64,000 nucleotides of DNA from CAZVVT01 sp964630595 (lineage in GTDB: Bacteria > Chlamydiota > Chlamydiia > Chlamydiales > VFKH01). A program made the position numbers and the translations under genes. Location of the stretch: assembly GCA_964630595.1 (NCBI GenBank), contig CAZVVT010000003.1:78640-142639 (forward strand). The letters are read 5' to 3'. Below, one piece after another: positions 5,788 through 13,907 of the stretch (within the stretch, counting starts at the first letter, position 1; every line of letters begins with the position of its first letter). The notes under the pieces are model-generated. The model was not told the origin of the DNA and ran no database searches. It worked only from the letters and a program-made list of their open reading frames with translations.

Positions 5788-8313
5788 GCGCCAGATGAGA
5801 TCGCCATTGAGCACCTGATCGGCAAGATCAAGCACTATCTGATCACGACGTCCGGACGTGTCATTGAAGAATCCTGCAAAGAGGAGATCTACCAGGTCCT
5901 CTGCCACGCCCTGCGCGAAGAGATCATGATTCATTGGACCGCCACCAACCACACCTGGGCGGCCAAAGACTGCCGCATGCTCTACTATTTCTCCATGGAG
6001 TACCTGCCCGGACGCATATTGACCAACAATTTGGCCAATATGAGTGTCTACGGCCTGGTGAAGAAGGTGATGGAGAAGCTGGGGCGTACAGTAGGCGAGA
6101 TGATCGCCTGCGAAGAGGATCCCGGTCTGGGCAATGGAGGCCTGGGGCGGCTGGCCTCCTGCTTTTTGGACTCGCTAGCGACGCAGCACTACCCATCGAT
6201 GGGTTATGGACTGCGCTACCAGTATGGCATTTTCGAGCAGGAGCTGAGAAATGGTGTGCAGATGGAGCGCCCCGACTGTTGGCTTTTGTATGAAAACCCT
6301 TGGGAGTTTCGCAAAGATCGCCTGGCGTGCAATATCCGTTTTGGCGGCCGCACGACAGGGCTTTATGACACGGCAGACTATGATGAGGTAAGGGCCTTGC
6401 CCTACGATCTGCCCATTGTCGGCTTTGGCAATGGAAAGCCCTTTTCGGTGATTACACTGCGCCTTTGGTCGACCAAGGAATCACCGCGCAACTTTGAACT
6501 ACAGCGCTACAACTCCGGCCAACTGGACCAGGCAGCGGAAAACACATTGCTGACCGATGTTCTTTATCCCAATGACAACAACGAGACGGGCAAACGCATT
6601 AGGTTGAAGCAGGAGTACATGTTGGTCTCGGCCTCTTTTCAGGATATCTTGCGCCACTATCTCGAATTTCACCCCGATCTGACCTTGTTTGCCGACAAGG
6701 TGCGCATCCAGATCAACGATACTCATCCTGCTTTGGTCATTGCAGAGATGATGTGGCGCTTGATGAAAGAGCATCAATACACCTTCGAGAAAGCGTGGGA
6801 GTGCGCCACAGAAGTCGTGGGCTACACGAATCATACAATTTTGCGCGAAGCGTTGGAGGAGTGGAACGAGGCACGCGTGAAGAGCTTATTGCCCTGCCAC
6901 CATGCGATCATTCAGGAGATCAATCAGCGGCTTTGTAGCGAAGCGAGAGCCAAGTTTCCCGGGGACGAGGACAAAATCAGGCATATCTCCATCATCGAAT
7001 CGGGCCAAATCCGCATGGCCCATTTGGCCATCAGTACAGCCCATAAAACTAACGGCGTTTCCAAGCTCCATACGGAGCTGCTAAAAACACGCGTCTTCAA
7101 AGATTTCAATGATCTCTATCCAGGCCGCATTATTTCCATCACGAATGGAGTGACGCAACGGCGCTGGCTTTTAGGGTGCAATCAGGCGCTTTCCGACATG
7201 ATTACGGAGCGCATTGGACCGCATTGGGCTATGGATTTTAGCGAAATCGCCAAGCTCGAGCCCTTTGCCAGTGATGCGACAACGCAGGATCAATTTTGGA
7301 TTGCTAAACATCGCAATAAGCAGCGTTTGATCGACTTTATGAAAAAAGAGCCGGTGCTGCGCGATGCACGCGGAATGCCTTTGCAGAACTTTTCTACCTT
7401 TGATGCCGATTGGTTCTTCGATGTGCAGATCAAACGCATTCATGAATACAAGCGTCAGTTGATGAATCTGCTGCATACCATCATGGTCTACCAGGAACTG
7501 ATCGAAAATCCCGCTAGTCGGTCGATCAAAAGAGCGGTCATCATCGCCGGAAAGGCAGCGGCGGGCTACGAGGCAGCCAAGCGCATCATTCAGGTGATTT
7601 ATTGTGTAGCGCGCACCATCAACAAAGATCCGCGCACGAACAACAAGCTGCAGATCGCACTTATCGAGAACTACAATGTCTCTCGCGCGGAGATCATCAT
7701 CCCTGCTGCCGAACTGTCGCAGCAAATTTCCCTTGCGGGCACGGAAGCTTCCGGCACAGGCAACATGAAACTGGCGATGAATGGGGCGCTGACCATCGGC
7801 ACACCCGATGGCGCCAACATCGAGATGCACGAGGCGATCAAAGATGAGGCATGGCCCTTTTGTTTTGGATCAAGTGCAGAGGAGATCGCCGCTCTCAGAG
7901 ACTACGAACCGTGGAAGATCCTTGAAGCCCACCCCAAAATCGCCCGCGTTCTCGACTCCTTCGTGAACCAAACCTTTGCTGAAACTCCCGAAGAGATCGA
8001 AGCCTTCGCCACCGTCCGCCGCGACCTGCTGGAAGGTTTGCCCGGCGCCCCCGCTGACCGCTACTTCGTTCTGCACGATCTGCCCGCCTATTACATTGCC
8101 CAAAAGAAGGTCGAAGAGCTCTATCAAGACCGCTCCAACTGGGCCCGCCTAGCCCTGCTCAACATCGCCCGCATGGGCCCTTTCTCAATCGACCGCACCA
8201 TCCAAGAGTATGCATCAAGTGTTTGGTCTTTAACGGCTTGCGAAACTGATGCCGTCATTTTGGACAAAGTAAAAGAGGAGTATAGCGAGCACGACAAGTG
8301 CCGTATTCTTTAA
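5653..8313 (+). CDS. glgP: Glycogen phosphorylase
   Basis: Phosphorolyses alpha-1,4-glucan to glucose-1-phosphate using pyridoxal phosphate. Family blocks are clear: YFSMEYLPGR, EDPGLGNGGLGRLASCFLDS, YGLRYQYGIFEQ, QINDTHPALVIAEMMW, the KRIHEYKRQLMN motif, and EASGTGNMKLAMNGAL, whose lysine carries PLP. From ATG 5653 the protein has 886 residues against about 815 for the family; conserved sequence starts only around residue 51. The first 45 codons lie in the 164-bp palindrome and look unlike any phosphorylase N terminus. There is no in-frame ATG between the palindrome and the conserved core, so either translation starts in the palindrome or an unusual start is used. The frame is open further upstream (to 5278), but that part is antisense to sthA. 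With glgC at 12.7 kb it supports glycogen storage. Confidence 0.93.
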   Translation: MQEIFEGKSPSEAAGIGQRPQDSGFRRAVSPKGLADQPDTTAKLGAPDEIAIEHLIGKIKHYLITTSGRVIEESCKEEIYQVLCHALREEIMIHWTATNHTWAAKDCRMLYYFSMEYLPGRILTNNLANMSVYGLVKKVMEKLGRTVGEMIACEEDPGLGNGGLGRLASCFLDSLATQHYPSMGYGLRYQYGIFEQELRNGVQMERPDCWLLYENPWEFRKDRLACNIRFGGRTTGLYDTADYDEVRALPYDLPIVGFGNGKPFSVITLRLWSTKESPRNFELQRYNSGQLDQAAENTLLTDVLYPNDNNETGKRIRLKQEYMLVSASFQDILRHYLEFHPDLTLFADKVRIQINDTHPALVIAEMMWRLMKEHQYTFEKAWECATEVVGYTNHTILREALEEWNEARVKSLLPCHHAIIQEINQRLCSEARAKFPGDEDKIRHISIIESGQIRMAHLAISTAHKTNGVSKLHTELLKTRVFKDFNDLYPGRIISITNGVTQRRWLLGCNQALSDMITERIGPHWAMDFSEIAKLEPFASDATTQDQFWIAKHRNKQRLIDFMKKEPVLRDARGMPLQNFSTFDADWFFDVQIKRIHEYKRQLMNLLHTIMVYQELIENPASRSIKRAVIIAGKAAAGYEAAKRIIQVIYCVARTINKDPRTNNKLQIALIENYNVSRAEIIIPAAELSQQISLAGTEASGTGNMKLAMNGALTIGTPDGANIEMHEAIKDEAWPFCFGSSAEEIAALRDYEPWKILEAHPKIARVLDSFVNQTFAETPEEIEAFATVRRDLLEGLPGAPADRYFVLHDLPAYYIAQKKVEELYQDRSNWARLALLNIARMGPFSIDRTIQEYASSVWSLTACETDAVILDKVKEEYSEHDKCRIL

Positions 8314-8348
8314 GGCATCTTTAAAATGTACCATCATACTGTTCCTCT

Positions 8349-9248
8349 ATGACAGCAGCGGTACAACCTATTCCAGCTGAGTGGACGAAAGGGGGGCTTC
8401 CTCCAGCGCTTGTGGCGCAACACGTGCATAAACAAGCTGCCTATCTTCACCGTATCGGGCAACTACCTCCATGGCGCGCAGAATATGCGACGATGGTAGG
8501 TAAAGTGGCACTTTTTCCCGAAGGGCTGTTGGCTCATGATGCGAAGCGTTGGACAGAGCGCCGTATAGTGCGTCGAGAAGCTGCCACGGGAAAATGGGTC
8601 TTTACGATCGGGACACCAGCGGGACGTGGCAGATTTACGCACATGTTCATCGAATTGAAAAATCCCGAAGGCGATGTGTTTAACGTCGGATTCATGGAGC
8701 CAGAGGGCCATTCCAGCCGAGTCAGAAGCTTGGCAACTGATTACGGAACTGTTACCTCGCCCGACCCGTTTATTTATATTCATCCCGTTATCGAACGACA
8801 CAGCTGTGACATCACAGCGGAGGGAGCGGATCGGCTTTTCCAGTTTATCGAAAGAGAGCGAGATGGCGGGCGCGGGTTTTACTGGTACCAATCGAACTGC
8901 ACAACCTTCATTAAAGAGGCCGCTGCAGCAGCAGGCTTAGAAGACCTTCATGCGGAAGCTACACCGCTTTATTTGGTATCGTCCAAACTAGATCGTGGTT
9001 GGGATAAGTTGCCCAAAATCATACGTACGGTGACCGAAGTGGTGACGAAAATCCTCCTTTATCCTTTCTTGCTGGGCTACAACGTAGTGCGATGCATTTT
9101 CGGAGCGACAGTGGGCGTTACCGTCAACGGTCGCAAAGTAGCCATGTTTACCTCTGCACGTGAGTTCTTCTGGCAGGGCGTTACCTTTCATGCTCCGCAC
9201 AAAGTGCTGCACCATGCGCGTACGCATGGCCTGCGCCTCAAGGCGTAA
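8349..9248 (+). CDS. Hypothetical protein; candidate permuted papain-fold (NlpC/P60 or LRAT-like) hydrolase
   Basis: A 299-residue protein I cannot assign to a named family. It has a histidine in a strand-like segment (RGRFTHMFIELKNPEG, about residues 94-109) followed about 85 residues later by YWYQSNCTTFIKEAA, where Cys starts a helix. The order His-before-Cys with 'NC.xF' is the layout of circularly permuted papain-like enzymes (LRAT, YiiX, DUF4105 groups), which cut or transfer acyl or peptide bonds. About residues 220-255 are hydrophobic (ILLYPFLLGYNVVRCIFGAT) and could bind a membrane. The gene follows glgP by 35 bases in the same direction and ends facing the phosphate permease with an 11-base overlap. 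Function is inference. Confidence 0.6.
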   Translation: MTAAVQPIPAEWTKGGLPPALVAQHVHKQAAYLHRIGQLPPWRAEYATMVGKVALFPEGLLAHDAKRWTERRIVRREAATGKWVFTIGTPAGRGRFTHMFIELKNPEGDVFNVGFMEPEGHSSRVRSLATDYGTVTSPDPFIYIHPVIERHSCDITAEGADRLFQFIERERDGGRGFYWYQSNCTTFIKEAAAAAGLEDLHAEATPLYLVSSKLDRGWDKLPKIIRTVTEVVTKILLYPFLLGYNVVRCIFGATVGVTVNGRKVAMFTSAREFFWQGVTFHAPHKVLHHARTHGLRLKA

Positions 9249-10479
9249 AGACCCAAGCGAACAGGCTGTAGAAGAGAATCGAGAGGCCGGCGCCAATGGG
9301 CACGGTGATTACCCATGACAGGATGATATCGCGGACCATGGCGAGGTTGAGAGAACCGAAGCCGCGCGCAAGGCCGACACCGAAGACAGATCCGACAAGA
9401 GTGTGTGTGGTCGAAATGGGAAAGCCCAGTTTCGAGGCAAGCAGGATGGTGGTGGCAGCGCCAAATTCTGCCGCGAAGCCGCGAGAAGGGGTGAGTTCTG
9501 TGATTTTCTTGCCGATCGTTTCGATAACGCGCCAGCCGTAGGTGGCCAGACCAATGACAATGCCGATACCGCCGAGGGCGAGGATCCACGCGGGCGTGGG
9601 GCTGGCAAGAGAGGCGATGCCGGTTTGTGTGATGGTGATGACGGCAGAGAGAGGGCCGATGGCGTTGGCCACATCGTTGGCGCCGTGAGCGAAGGCCATG
9701 CAGCAGGCAGTGATGATCTGCAGCGCAACAAAGATGCGCTCCACAGAGGCATATTCTTTGCCTTGAGCTACGGGTTTTTTGCGGCGCAAGAGGAGGTGAG
9801 CGATGAAGGCGGTGAGCAGAGAGATGCCTAAAGAGAGGCCCACCGTTTCGTGGAGAGCAAAGGACTGAATTTCGCCGAGGCCTTTGAAGAGAGTCACCAA
9901 GCTCAAGATCAGAAAGACAGCAAAGACTAAGAAGGGGGTGACCTTTTTCGCGGCCTCCATGGGTTTTGCAGCGAAGAAGATTTTACGCTTGAGGAATTGG
10001 AAGAGCGCGAAGGAGAGAATGCCGCCGGCGAGGGGAGAGATGACCCAAGAGAGGATGATGGAGAGCATCTTGTCCCAGTGGATCGCATCAAAGCCGCCCA
10101 CCGCCCAGCCGAAACCGACGATCGCCCCTACGATGGAGTGAGTGGTAGAAACGGGCCAGCCGCAGTAAGAGGCAATGTGAAGCCATACTCCTGCGGAGAG
10201 AAGAGAGGCGAGCATACCGAGGATGAGTGTTTGCGGAGAGTTCGTGAAGAAGGAGGTGTCGATGATGCCGTTCTCGATCGTCTCGGTGACGTGGCCACCG
10301 ACGAAGAAGGCTCCGCAAAATTCGAGCACCGCTGCAATGACAAGTGCCTGGCGCATCTTGAGCGCACCAGAGCCGACGGAGGTTCCCATCGCATTGGAGA
10401 CATCGTTGGCTCCGATGTTCCACGCCAGGTAGAAACCGAGAACCAAGCTGATGCCCAGAAAGAGCATGTCGTTTGGCAC
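9238..10479 (-). CDS. PiT-family inorganic phosphate transporter
   Basis: A 413-residue, mostly hydrophobic permease with the two PiT signature repeats: AWNIGANDVSNAMGTSVGSG near the N terminus and FAHGANDVANAIGPLSAV in the second half, each followed by conserved helices with PVSTTHSIVGAIVGFG and FPISTTHTLVGSVFGVG. PiT proteins import phosphate with H+ or Na+ across the cytoplasmic membrane. The gene is last in a parB-DUF47-permease operon; its start overlaps the DUF47 stop by one base. The same DUF47/permease pair occurs in Chlamydia. Only the C terminus overlaps the convergent upstream neighbour (9238-9248). Confidence 0.93.
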   Translation of the reverse strand: MPNDMLFLGISLVLGFYLAWNIGANDVSNAMGTSVGSGALKMRQALVIAAVLEFCGAFFVGGHVTETIENGIIDTSFFTNSPQTLILGMLASLLSAGVWLHIASYCGWPVSTTHSIVGAIVGFGWAVGGFDAIHWDKMLSIILSWVISPLAGGILSFALFQFLKRKIFFAAKPMEAAKKVTPFLVFAVFLILSLVTLFKGLGEIQSFALHETVGLSLGISLLTAFIAHLLLRRKKPVAQGKEYASVERIFVALQIITACCMAFAHGANDVANAIGPLSAVITITQTGIASLASPTPAWILALGGIGIVIGLATYGWRVIETIGKKITELTPSRGFAAEFGAATTILLASKLGFPISTTHTLVGSVFGVGLARGFGSLNLAMVRDIILSWVITVPIGAGLSILFYSLFAWVFTP

Positions 10480-11144
10480 TATTTAACCTCTAAGAGCATG
10501 CGGATACGGTTGGCTAACTTTTCCGACAAGTTGGACAAAGCCCCCACCTCTTGGCAGATCTTCATCCAGAGAGTGAAGACAGGCGTGGGGAGATCGTCAT
10601 TGTTGAAGAGCGCTTTTAAGAGCGGCTCTTGCAGTACGTCTGCTTCATGTTCCATGAGCGCCACGGCTTCCGTCATCTGGCGAACCTTCTCCGCTTCGGA
10701 GCCGCCGAAGGAGGTCTCTAGCAACTCGTCGAGCTCCTGCATGATGCGCGAAACGCCGCTCACGCAGGCGAGGTTCTTCTTAAGAAAAGGCTCGAAATTT
10801 TTCTGAAAAGCAGCATCGGGTTGCAGTTTGCGCAGGGTAAGAAGAACGCCAATGTCTTCGGCCTTATCAGCGATGCTATCTTGAATCGAGAGAATTTCCA
10901 GCAGGTCGGCGCGGTCAATGAGGAGAAAAAGCCCCTTCGTCAGATGGTTGCGGATGTAGTTCTTCGTCAAATCCGCTTCATGCTCTAAGCGGGAGATCTC
11001 TTCGGCAATGCGGCAGATCTCGTCGTGGTTGCCCATTGCTTTGAAGAGCTCCTCTACTTTGGCCACGCATGCCGTCACCTTCTCCATGTGCAATTGGAGA
11101 GGGGAGAAGGGAGATTTTCCAAAGAGCTTAAGAAGAGTTAACAT
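10479..11144 (-). CDS. DUF47 (PhoU-like) partner of the phosphate permease
   Basis: A 221-residue, mostly helical, acidic cytoplasmic protein with the pattern of DUF47/TIGR00153 proteins, which fold like PhoU: paired helices rich in Glu/Lys, with EEISRLEHEADLTKNYIRNH and a second copy of the motif, ALMEHEADVLQEPLLKALF. DUF47 genes nearly always sit beside PiT permeases and are thought to modulate phosphate uptake. The stop shares one base with the permease start and the start overlaps the parB stop by 7 bases, so the three genes are probably translated as a unit. Confidence 0.88.
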   Translation of the reverse strand: MLTLLKLFGKSPFSPLQLHMEKVTACVAKVEELFKAMGNHDEICRIAEEISRLEHEADLTKNYIRNHLTKGLFLLIDRADLLEILSIQDSIADKAEDIGVLLTLRKLQPDAAFQKNFEPFLKKNLACVSGVSRIMQELDELLETSFGGSEAEKVRQMTEAVALMEHEADVLQEPLLKALFNNDDLPTPVFTLWMKICQEVGALSNLSEKLANRIRMLLEVK

Positions 11145-11884
11145 AATTCGATCCCAAATTCCGCTAAGATTCTGTCTAGGTCATCCAGGTTGAAATAGTC
11201 AATGGTGATGCGGCCTTTGGGTTGCCCCTCAATCGCTACTCGTGTGCCCAGCTTGTCCGCTAGCTCACGCGCTGCTTTTTCAAGAGTGGGGGCGGGCTTC
11301 TTAGAGACCTTTTCGAGTTGGCGCACAGAGACTTTGCCCTTGGCGATGGAATAAGCGAGCTTGATCTGCTGCTTCGGGTCTTCGAGCATGAGCAGCGCTT
11401 TGGCGTGGCCCATGGTGATCATGCCCTTTTCAATCAACACCTGGACCTCTTCGGGAAGTTGCAGCAGGCGCAGGTAGTTGGCCAGCGAAGAGCGGTTCAT
11501 GCCCAGCTGCTTGGCGATGGTGTCTTGTGATAGGGCCTGATTGCTGAGCAGCCGCTGCAGAGCGCGTGCGGTCTCTAAAGGGTTGAGGTCGGAGCGTTGC
11601 AAGTTTTCGGCCAGCGCCTCTTGGGCGTTCAGCCCGCGGTTTTTGACCACAACGGGGACCTTTGCCATCCCCGCCATCTTGGCTGCACGCAGTCGCCGCT
11701 CTCCCGCCACCAGGCGGAAGTGGCCCTGGTGCTCGCGCACAACAAGAGGCTGAATGAAGCCGAGGGTTTGGATTGAGTCGGCCAGCCCCTTCAACTCTTC
11801 CTCGTCAAAATGCTTGCGCGGCTGGTCGGGGTTGGTTTCGATTACGGTGGGATCGAGAAAGAGGAGGCGTTCCATTGCAAGCAT
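11138..11884 (-). CDS. parB: Chromosome partitioning protein ParB
   Basis: ParB binds parS sites and spreads along the origin region; its CTPase domain clamps DNA. Visible are NPDQPRKHFDEEELKGLADSI (split here as NPDQPRKHF and ADSIQTLGFIQPLVV), the CTP-binding GHFRLVAGERRLRAAKMAG, ENLQRSDLNPLETARAL and a helix-turn-helix region, SQDTIAKQLGMNRSSLANYL. The C terminus ends in a short dimerisation domain. I start at ATG 11884 (248 residues); ATG 11875 is an alternative. The frame extends to 12109, but that part is antisense to the small gene at 11921 and has no ParB similarity. No parA is in the window. First gene of the operon with DUF47 and the phosphate permease. Confidence 0.9.
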   Translation of the reverse strand: MLAMERLLFLDPTVIETNPDQPRKHFDEEELKGLADSIQTLGFIQPLVVREHQGHFRLVAGERRLRAAKMAGMAKVPVVVKNRGLNAQEALAENLQRSDLNPLETARALQRLLSNQALSQDTIAKQLGMNRSSLANYLRLLQLPEEVQVLIEKGMITMGHAKALLMLEDPKQQIKLAYSIAKGKVSVRQLEKVSKKPAPTLEKAARELADKLGTRVAIEGQPKGRITIDYFNLDDLDRILAEFGIELC

Positions 11885-11920
11885 TGTACTCAAATCAGCG
11901 AAGAAGCCAAAATCTTTCGC

Positions 11921-12172
11921 ATGGATCTGCTCATTCGCCATCGTACCAAAATAGCCATCGGGGCCGTAGGGCTCGCTGCTGGAATCGCCGGACTGGTCGC
12001 CTACTGCGGCCGGCAAGGGGAGGAAAAGCCCCTCATTGTTCCCTATTTCACCGAATTTGCTGCCGCCAAGGACCTCGATGCCCTTGAAAAACTGGCCGAT
12101 GACCCCCAAACACCCCCCAATCTTAAAGATCTCGTTAAAGTAAAAATCGCTCGCCTTAAAACCAAATCTTAA
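11921..12172 (+). CDS. Small single-span membrane protein, unknown function
   Basis: An 83-residue protein: a short basic start (MDLLIRHRTK), one Gly/Ala-rich membrane span (about residues 11-29, ending in Cys), then a hydrophilic domain of about 50 residues with mixed charge. The span ending in AYC resembles a signal anchor and could also be read as a poor lipobox. It diverges from parB with only 36 bases between starts. The frame is open further upstream, but that part is antisense to parB. I do not recognise the family. Confidence 0.55.
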   Translation: MDLLIRHRTKIAIGAVGLAAGIAGLVAYCGRQGEEKPLIVPYFTEFAAAKDLDALEKLADDPQTPPNLKDLVKVKIARLKTKS

Positions 12173-12179
12173 GAGATCC

Positions 12180-12298
12180 TGAAACTAGGAGTCCTATAAG
12201 GCGTTGGATGTGGACCATTTAAGGGGGTGAAACCGATTGCGGGGTCAAACCATCCTTTAAAACACGACCTCATAGGCTAGTTCCTATTGTTTTTGTTA
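12180..12298 (+). other. Structured intergenic segment, possible small RNA
   Basis: Two distant segments pair to close a long hairpin: AACTAG plus CCTAT (about 12183-12197, interrupted by a GAGT bulge) with ATAGG plus CTAGTT (about 12281-12291). Further pairing is possible inside (GGACC with GGGTC; GGATG with CATCC). The element ends in CCTATTGTTTTTG, a T-rich stretch. It begins right after the small gene at 11921-12172. It does not match tmRNA, RNase P, 6S or SRP RNA that I can recall. It could be a small RNA or a 3' untranslated structure. Confidence 0.3.
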
Positions 12299-12432
12299 GA
12301 AACGAAGCTTTACTCAATTGGATTGTCTAGGAGGGTGTTTCCCTTCGTGTTGAGTGAAGATTTAAGGCAAACAATCCCCCGCTTCTTTCGGGAAGAGGGC
12401 AACCACCTCACACATTGTGGGAGGAGACAACC

Positions 12433-12582
12433 TTGAGTCCATCTCTTGCGCTTGTTTCGGAGCTAGAGGAAGAGACTGAAGAGATTGTAGTATCTTTTCA
12501 ACAGCTTCGAGCAGAGGCGATGCGAGTCGCCCCATCACAAAATGAGACCCTCATCAGAGGGGATCTGAAAGTGGCCTTCTAA
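12433..12582 (+). CDS. 49-residue acidic small protein, unknown
   Basis: A TTG codon at 12433 is preceded 7 bases upstream by a strong Shine-Dalgarno sequence (GGGAGGAG, 12418-12425) and opens a 49-codon frame: MSPSLALVSELEEETEE, then a helical stretch, ending LKVAF, stop TAA 12580-12582. An intrinsic terminator starts 11 bases after the stop, so the frame sits neatly in a transcript. The ribosome site is the 3' arm of a hairpin (CCTCACAC-ATT-GTGGGAGG), which may control access. Short length and the non-ATG start keep confidence moderate. I do not recognise it. Confidence 0.45.
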   Translation: MSPSLALVSELEEETEEIVVSFQQLRAEAMRVAPSQNETLIRGDLKVAF

Positions 12583-12592
12583 AAGGTCTTTT

Positions 12593-12626
12593 AGGAGCGG
12601 GTCGTGAGATCCGCTCCTTTTTTTTT
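12593..12626 (+). terminator. Rho-independent terminator before glgC
   Basis: AGGAGCGG (12593-12600) pairs with CCGCTCCT (12611-12618); inner pairs extend the stem to 11 bp, closed by a GTGA tetraloop, and nine T residues follow. It isolates glgC from upstream transcripts and ends the small-gene transcript. Confidence 0.88.
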
Positions 12627-12656
12627 AATGAGTGAAGGTGTAATTTTCTTCGCTCG

Positions 12657-13907
12657 ATGGTTGAGAGTGGAAAAGTTGCTACTATTGTATTGGGAGGAGG
12701 GGCTGGAACTAGGCTTTTCCCTCTCACGAAGTTTCGTTGTAAGCCCGCCGTCCCCTTTGGCCAGTGCCGGTTGATCGACATACCGCTCTCCAACGCTCTT
12801 CATGCGGGGCTGCGATCGATCTTTGTCGTAACGCAGTTTCTCTCTCGCTCCCTCCACCACCACCTCCTCAAGACCTACCGTCTCGACCCCTTTTCAGGCG
12901 GGTTTGTCCAGCTGCTGACCCCTGAGCAGAAACATACTACTGATGAGAGCTGGTACCAGGGCACGGCCGATGCCGTTCGGCAAAACTGCCACCATTTGGC
13001 TGAATCCACCGCCGACTACTTCCTCATCCTCTCCGGCGACCAGCTCTACCACATGGACTTCGTCGATCTGGTGGGCTTTGCCGTGAAAAAGAATGCCGAC
13101 TGCGTCATCGCCTGCTTGCCAACGAGCCTGGAAGACGCCTCACGTATGGGGATTGTGCGTAGCGACGTGCACGACCGCATCATGGAGTTTGTGGAGAAGC
13201 CGAAAGTAGACAGAGAGCGGCTGATGCAGCCAGGTCTGCCCGAAGATCGCCCGCTGCTGGGTTCGATGGGCATCTACCTCTTCAAGAGGCGCGTACTCTT
13301 CGATCTGCTCAACGCCGACCCGCGTGGGGACTTTGGCTGCCATCTGATCCCCACACAAGTAGCCAAAGGGGGCACTTTTGCCTACCGCTTCGATGGGTAT
13401 TGGGAGGATATCGGCACCATCGAGTCTTTCCACCGCGCCAACATGGCTTTAACCCACTCGCGTGCGGCTTTTGACTGCTACAACGAGATGAAGCAGATCT
13501 TTTCCGCACACCAGAGTCTGCCCGCCGCCAAGATCCTCGGCGGCAAGGTGAGCGAATCGATCTTCTGTCCGGGCACGCACATTGATGCGGAGGAGATCGC
13601 TAGCTCAGTGCTCGGTCCGCGTACCGTGGTCGGCAAGGGCACCGCCCTGCGCCGCACAGTGGTCTTCGGCAGCGACTTCTACAAAGCAGCACCTCACCAA
13701 GCCGCCACCTTTCCCGAACGCCCCTCCATTGGAGAGAATGTCACTATCGAAGGAGCCATCATCGACAAGAATGCCTTGATCGGCAATGGTGTTAAGCTGG
13801 TGAACAGCAAAGGGATACAGAACTACGACGGGGACGGCATTGTCATTCGCGACGGCATCATTGTCGTCACGCGCGGGGCGGTCATTCCGGAGGGTTTTGA
13901 ACTATGA
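12657..13907 (+). CDS. glgC: Glucose-1-phosphate adenylyltransferase (ADP-glucose synthesis)
   Basis: Makes ADP-glucose from ATP and glucose-1-phosphate, the first committed step of glycogen synthesis. The 416-residue product has the nucleotide-binding loop VLGGGAGTRLFPLT (11-24), KPAVPFGQCRLIDIPLSN (the usual second Gly after PFG is Gln), WYQGTADAVRQN, the catalytic-site ILSGDQLYHMDF, VEKP, and a left-handed beta-helix at the C terminus (SIGENVTIEGAIIDKNALIG). The start is ATG 12657, about 30 bases after a terminator, so a promoter must lie in that short gap. The stop overlaps the next gene as ATGA. glgC beside this phosphoesterase and rsmD is also found in Chlamydia. Confidence 0.95.
   Translation: MVESGKVATIVLGGGAGTRLFPLTKFRCKPAVPFGQCRLIDIPLSNALHAGLRSIFVVTQFLSRSLHHHLLKTYRLDPFSGGFVQLLTPEQKHTTDESWYQGTADAVRQNCHHLAESTADYFLILSGDQLYHMDFVDLVGFAVKKNADCVIACLPTSLEDASRMGIVRSDVHDRIMEFVEKPKVDRERLMQPGLPEDRPLLGSMGIYLFKRRVLFDLLNADPRGDFGCHLIPTQVAKGGTFAYRFDGYWEDIGTIESFHRANMALTHSRAAFDCYNEMKQIFSAHQSLPAAKILGGKVSESIFCPGTHIDAEEIASSVLGPRTVVGKGTALRRTVVFGSDFYKAAPHQAATFPERPSIGENVTIEGAIIDKNALIGNGVKLVNSKGIQNYDGDGIVIRDGIIVVTRGAVIPEGFEL

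Noticed and set aside
7171..7830. 219-codon frame on the minus strand in glgP
   Set aside because: Lies wholly within the strongly conserved catalytic half of glgP; composition is that of a shadow.
9997..10806. 269-codon plus-strand frame across the phosphate permease and DUF47 genes
   Set aside because: Antisense to two well-conserved genes; Asp/Arg/Glu-rich as expected from reversed hydrophobic codons.
11885..12109. N-terminal extension of ParB
   Set aside because: Antisense to the small membrane protein gene and without ParB similarity.
12215..12626. tmRNA in the intergenic region (GGGGGTGAAAC near 12222 resembles a tmRNA 5' end)
   Set aside because: No tRNA-like T arm or matching acceptor at the other end and no plausible tag-peptide frame.
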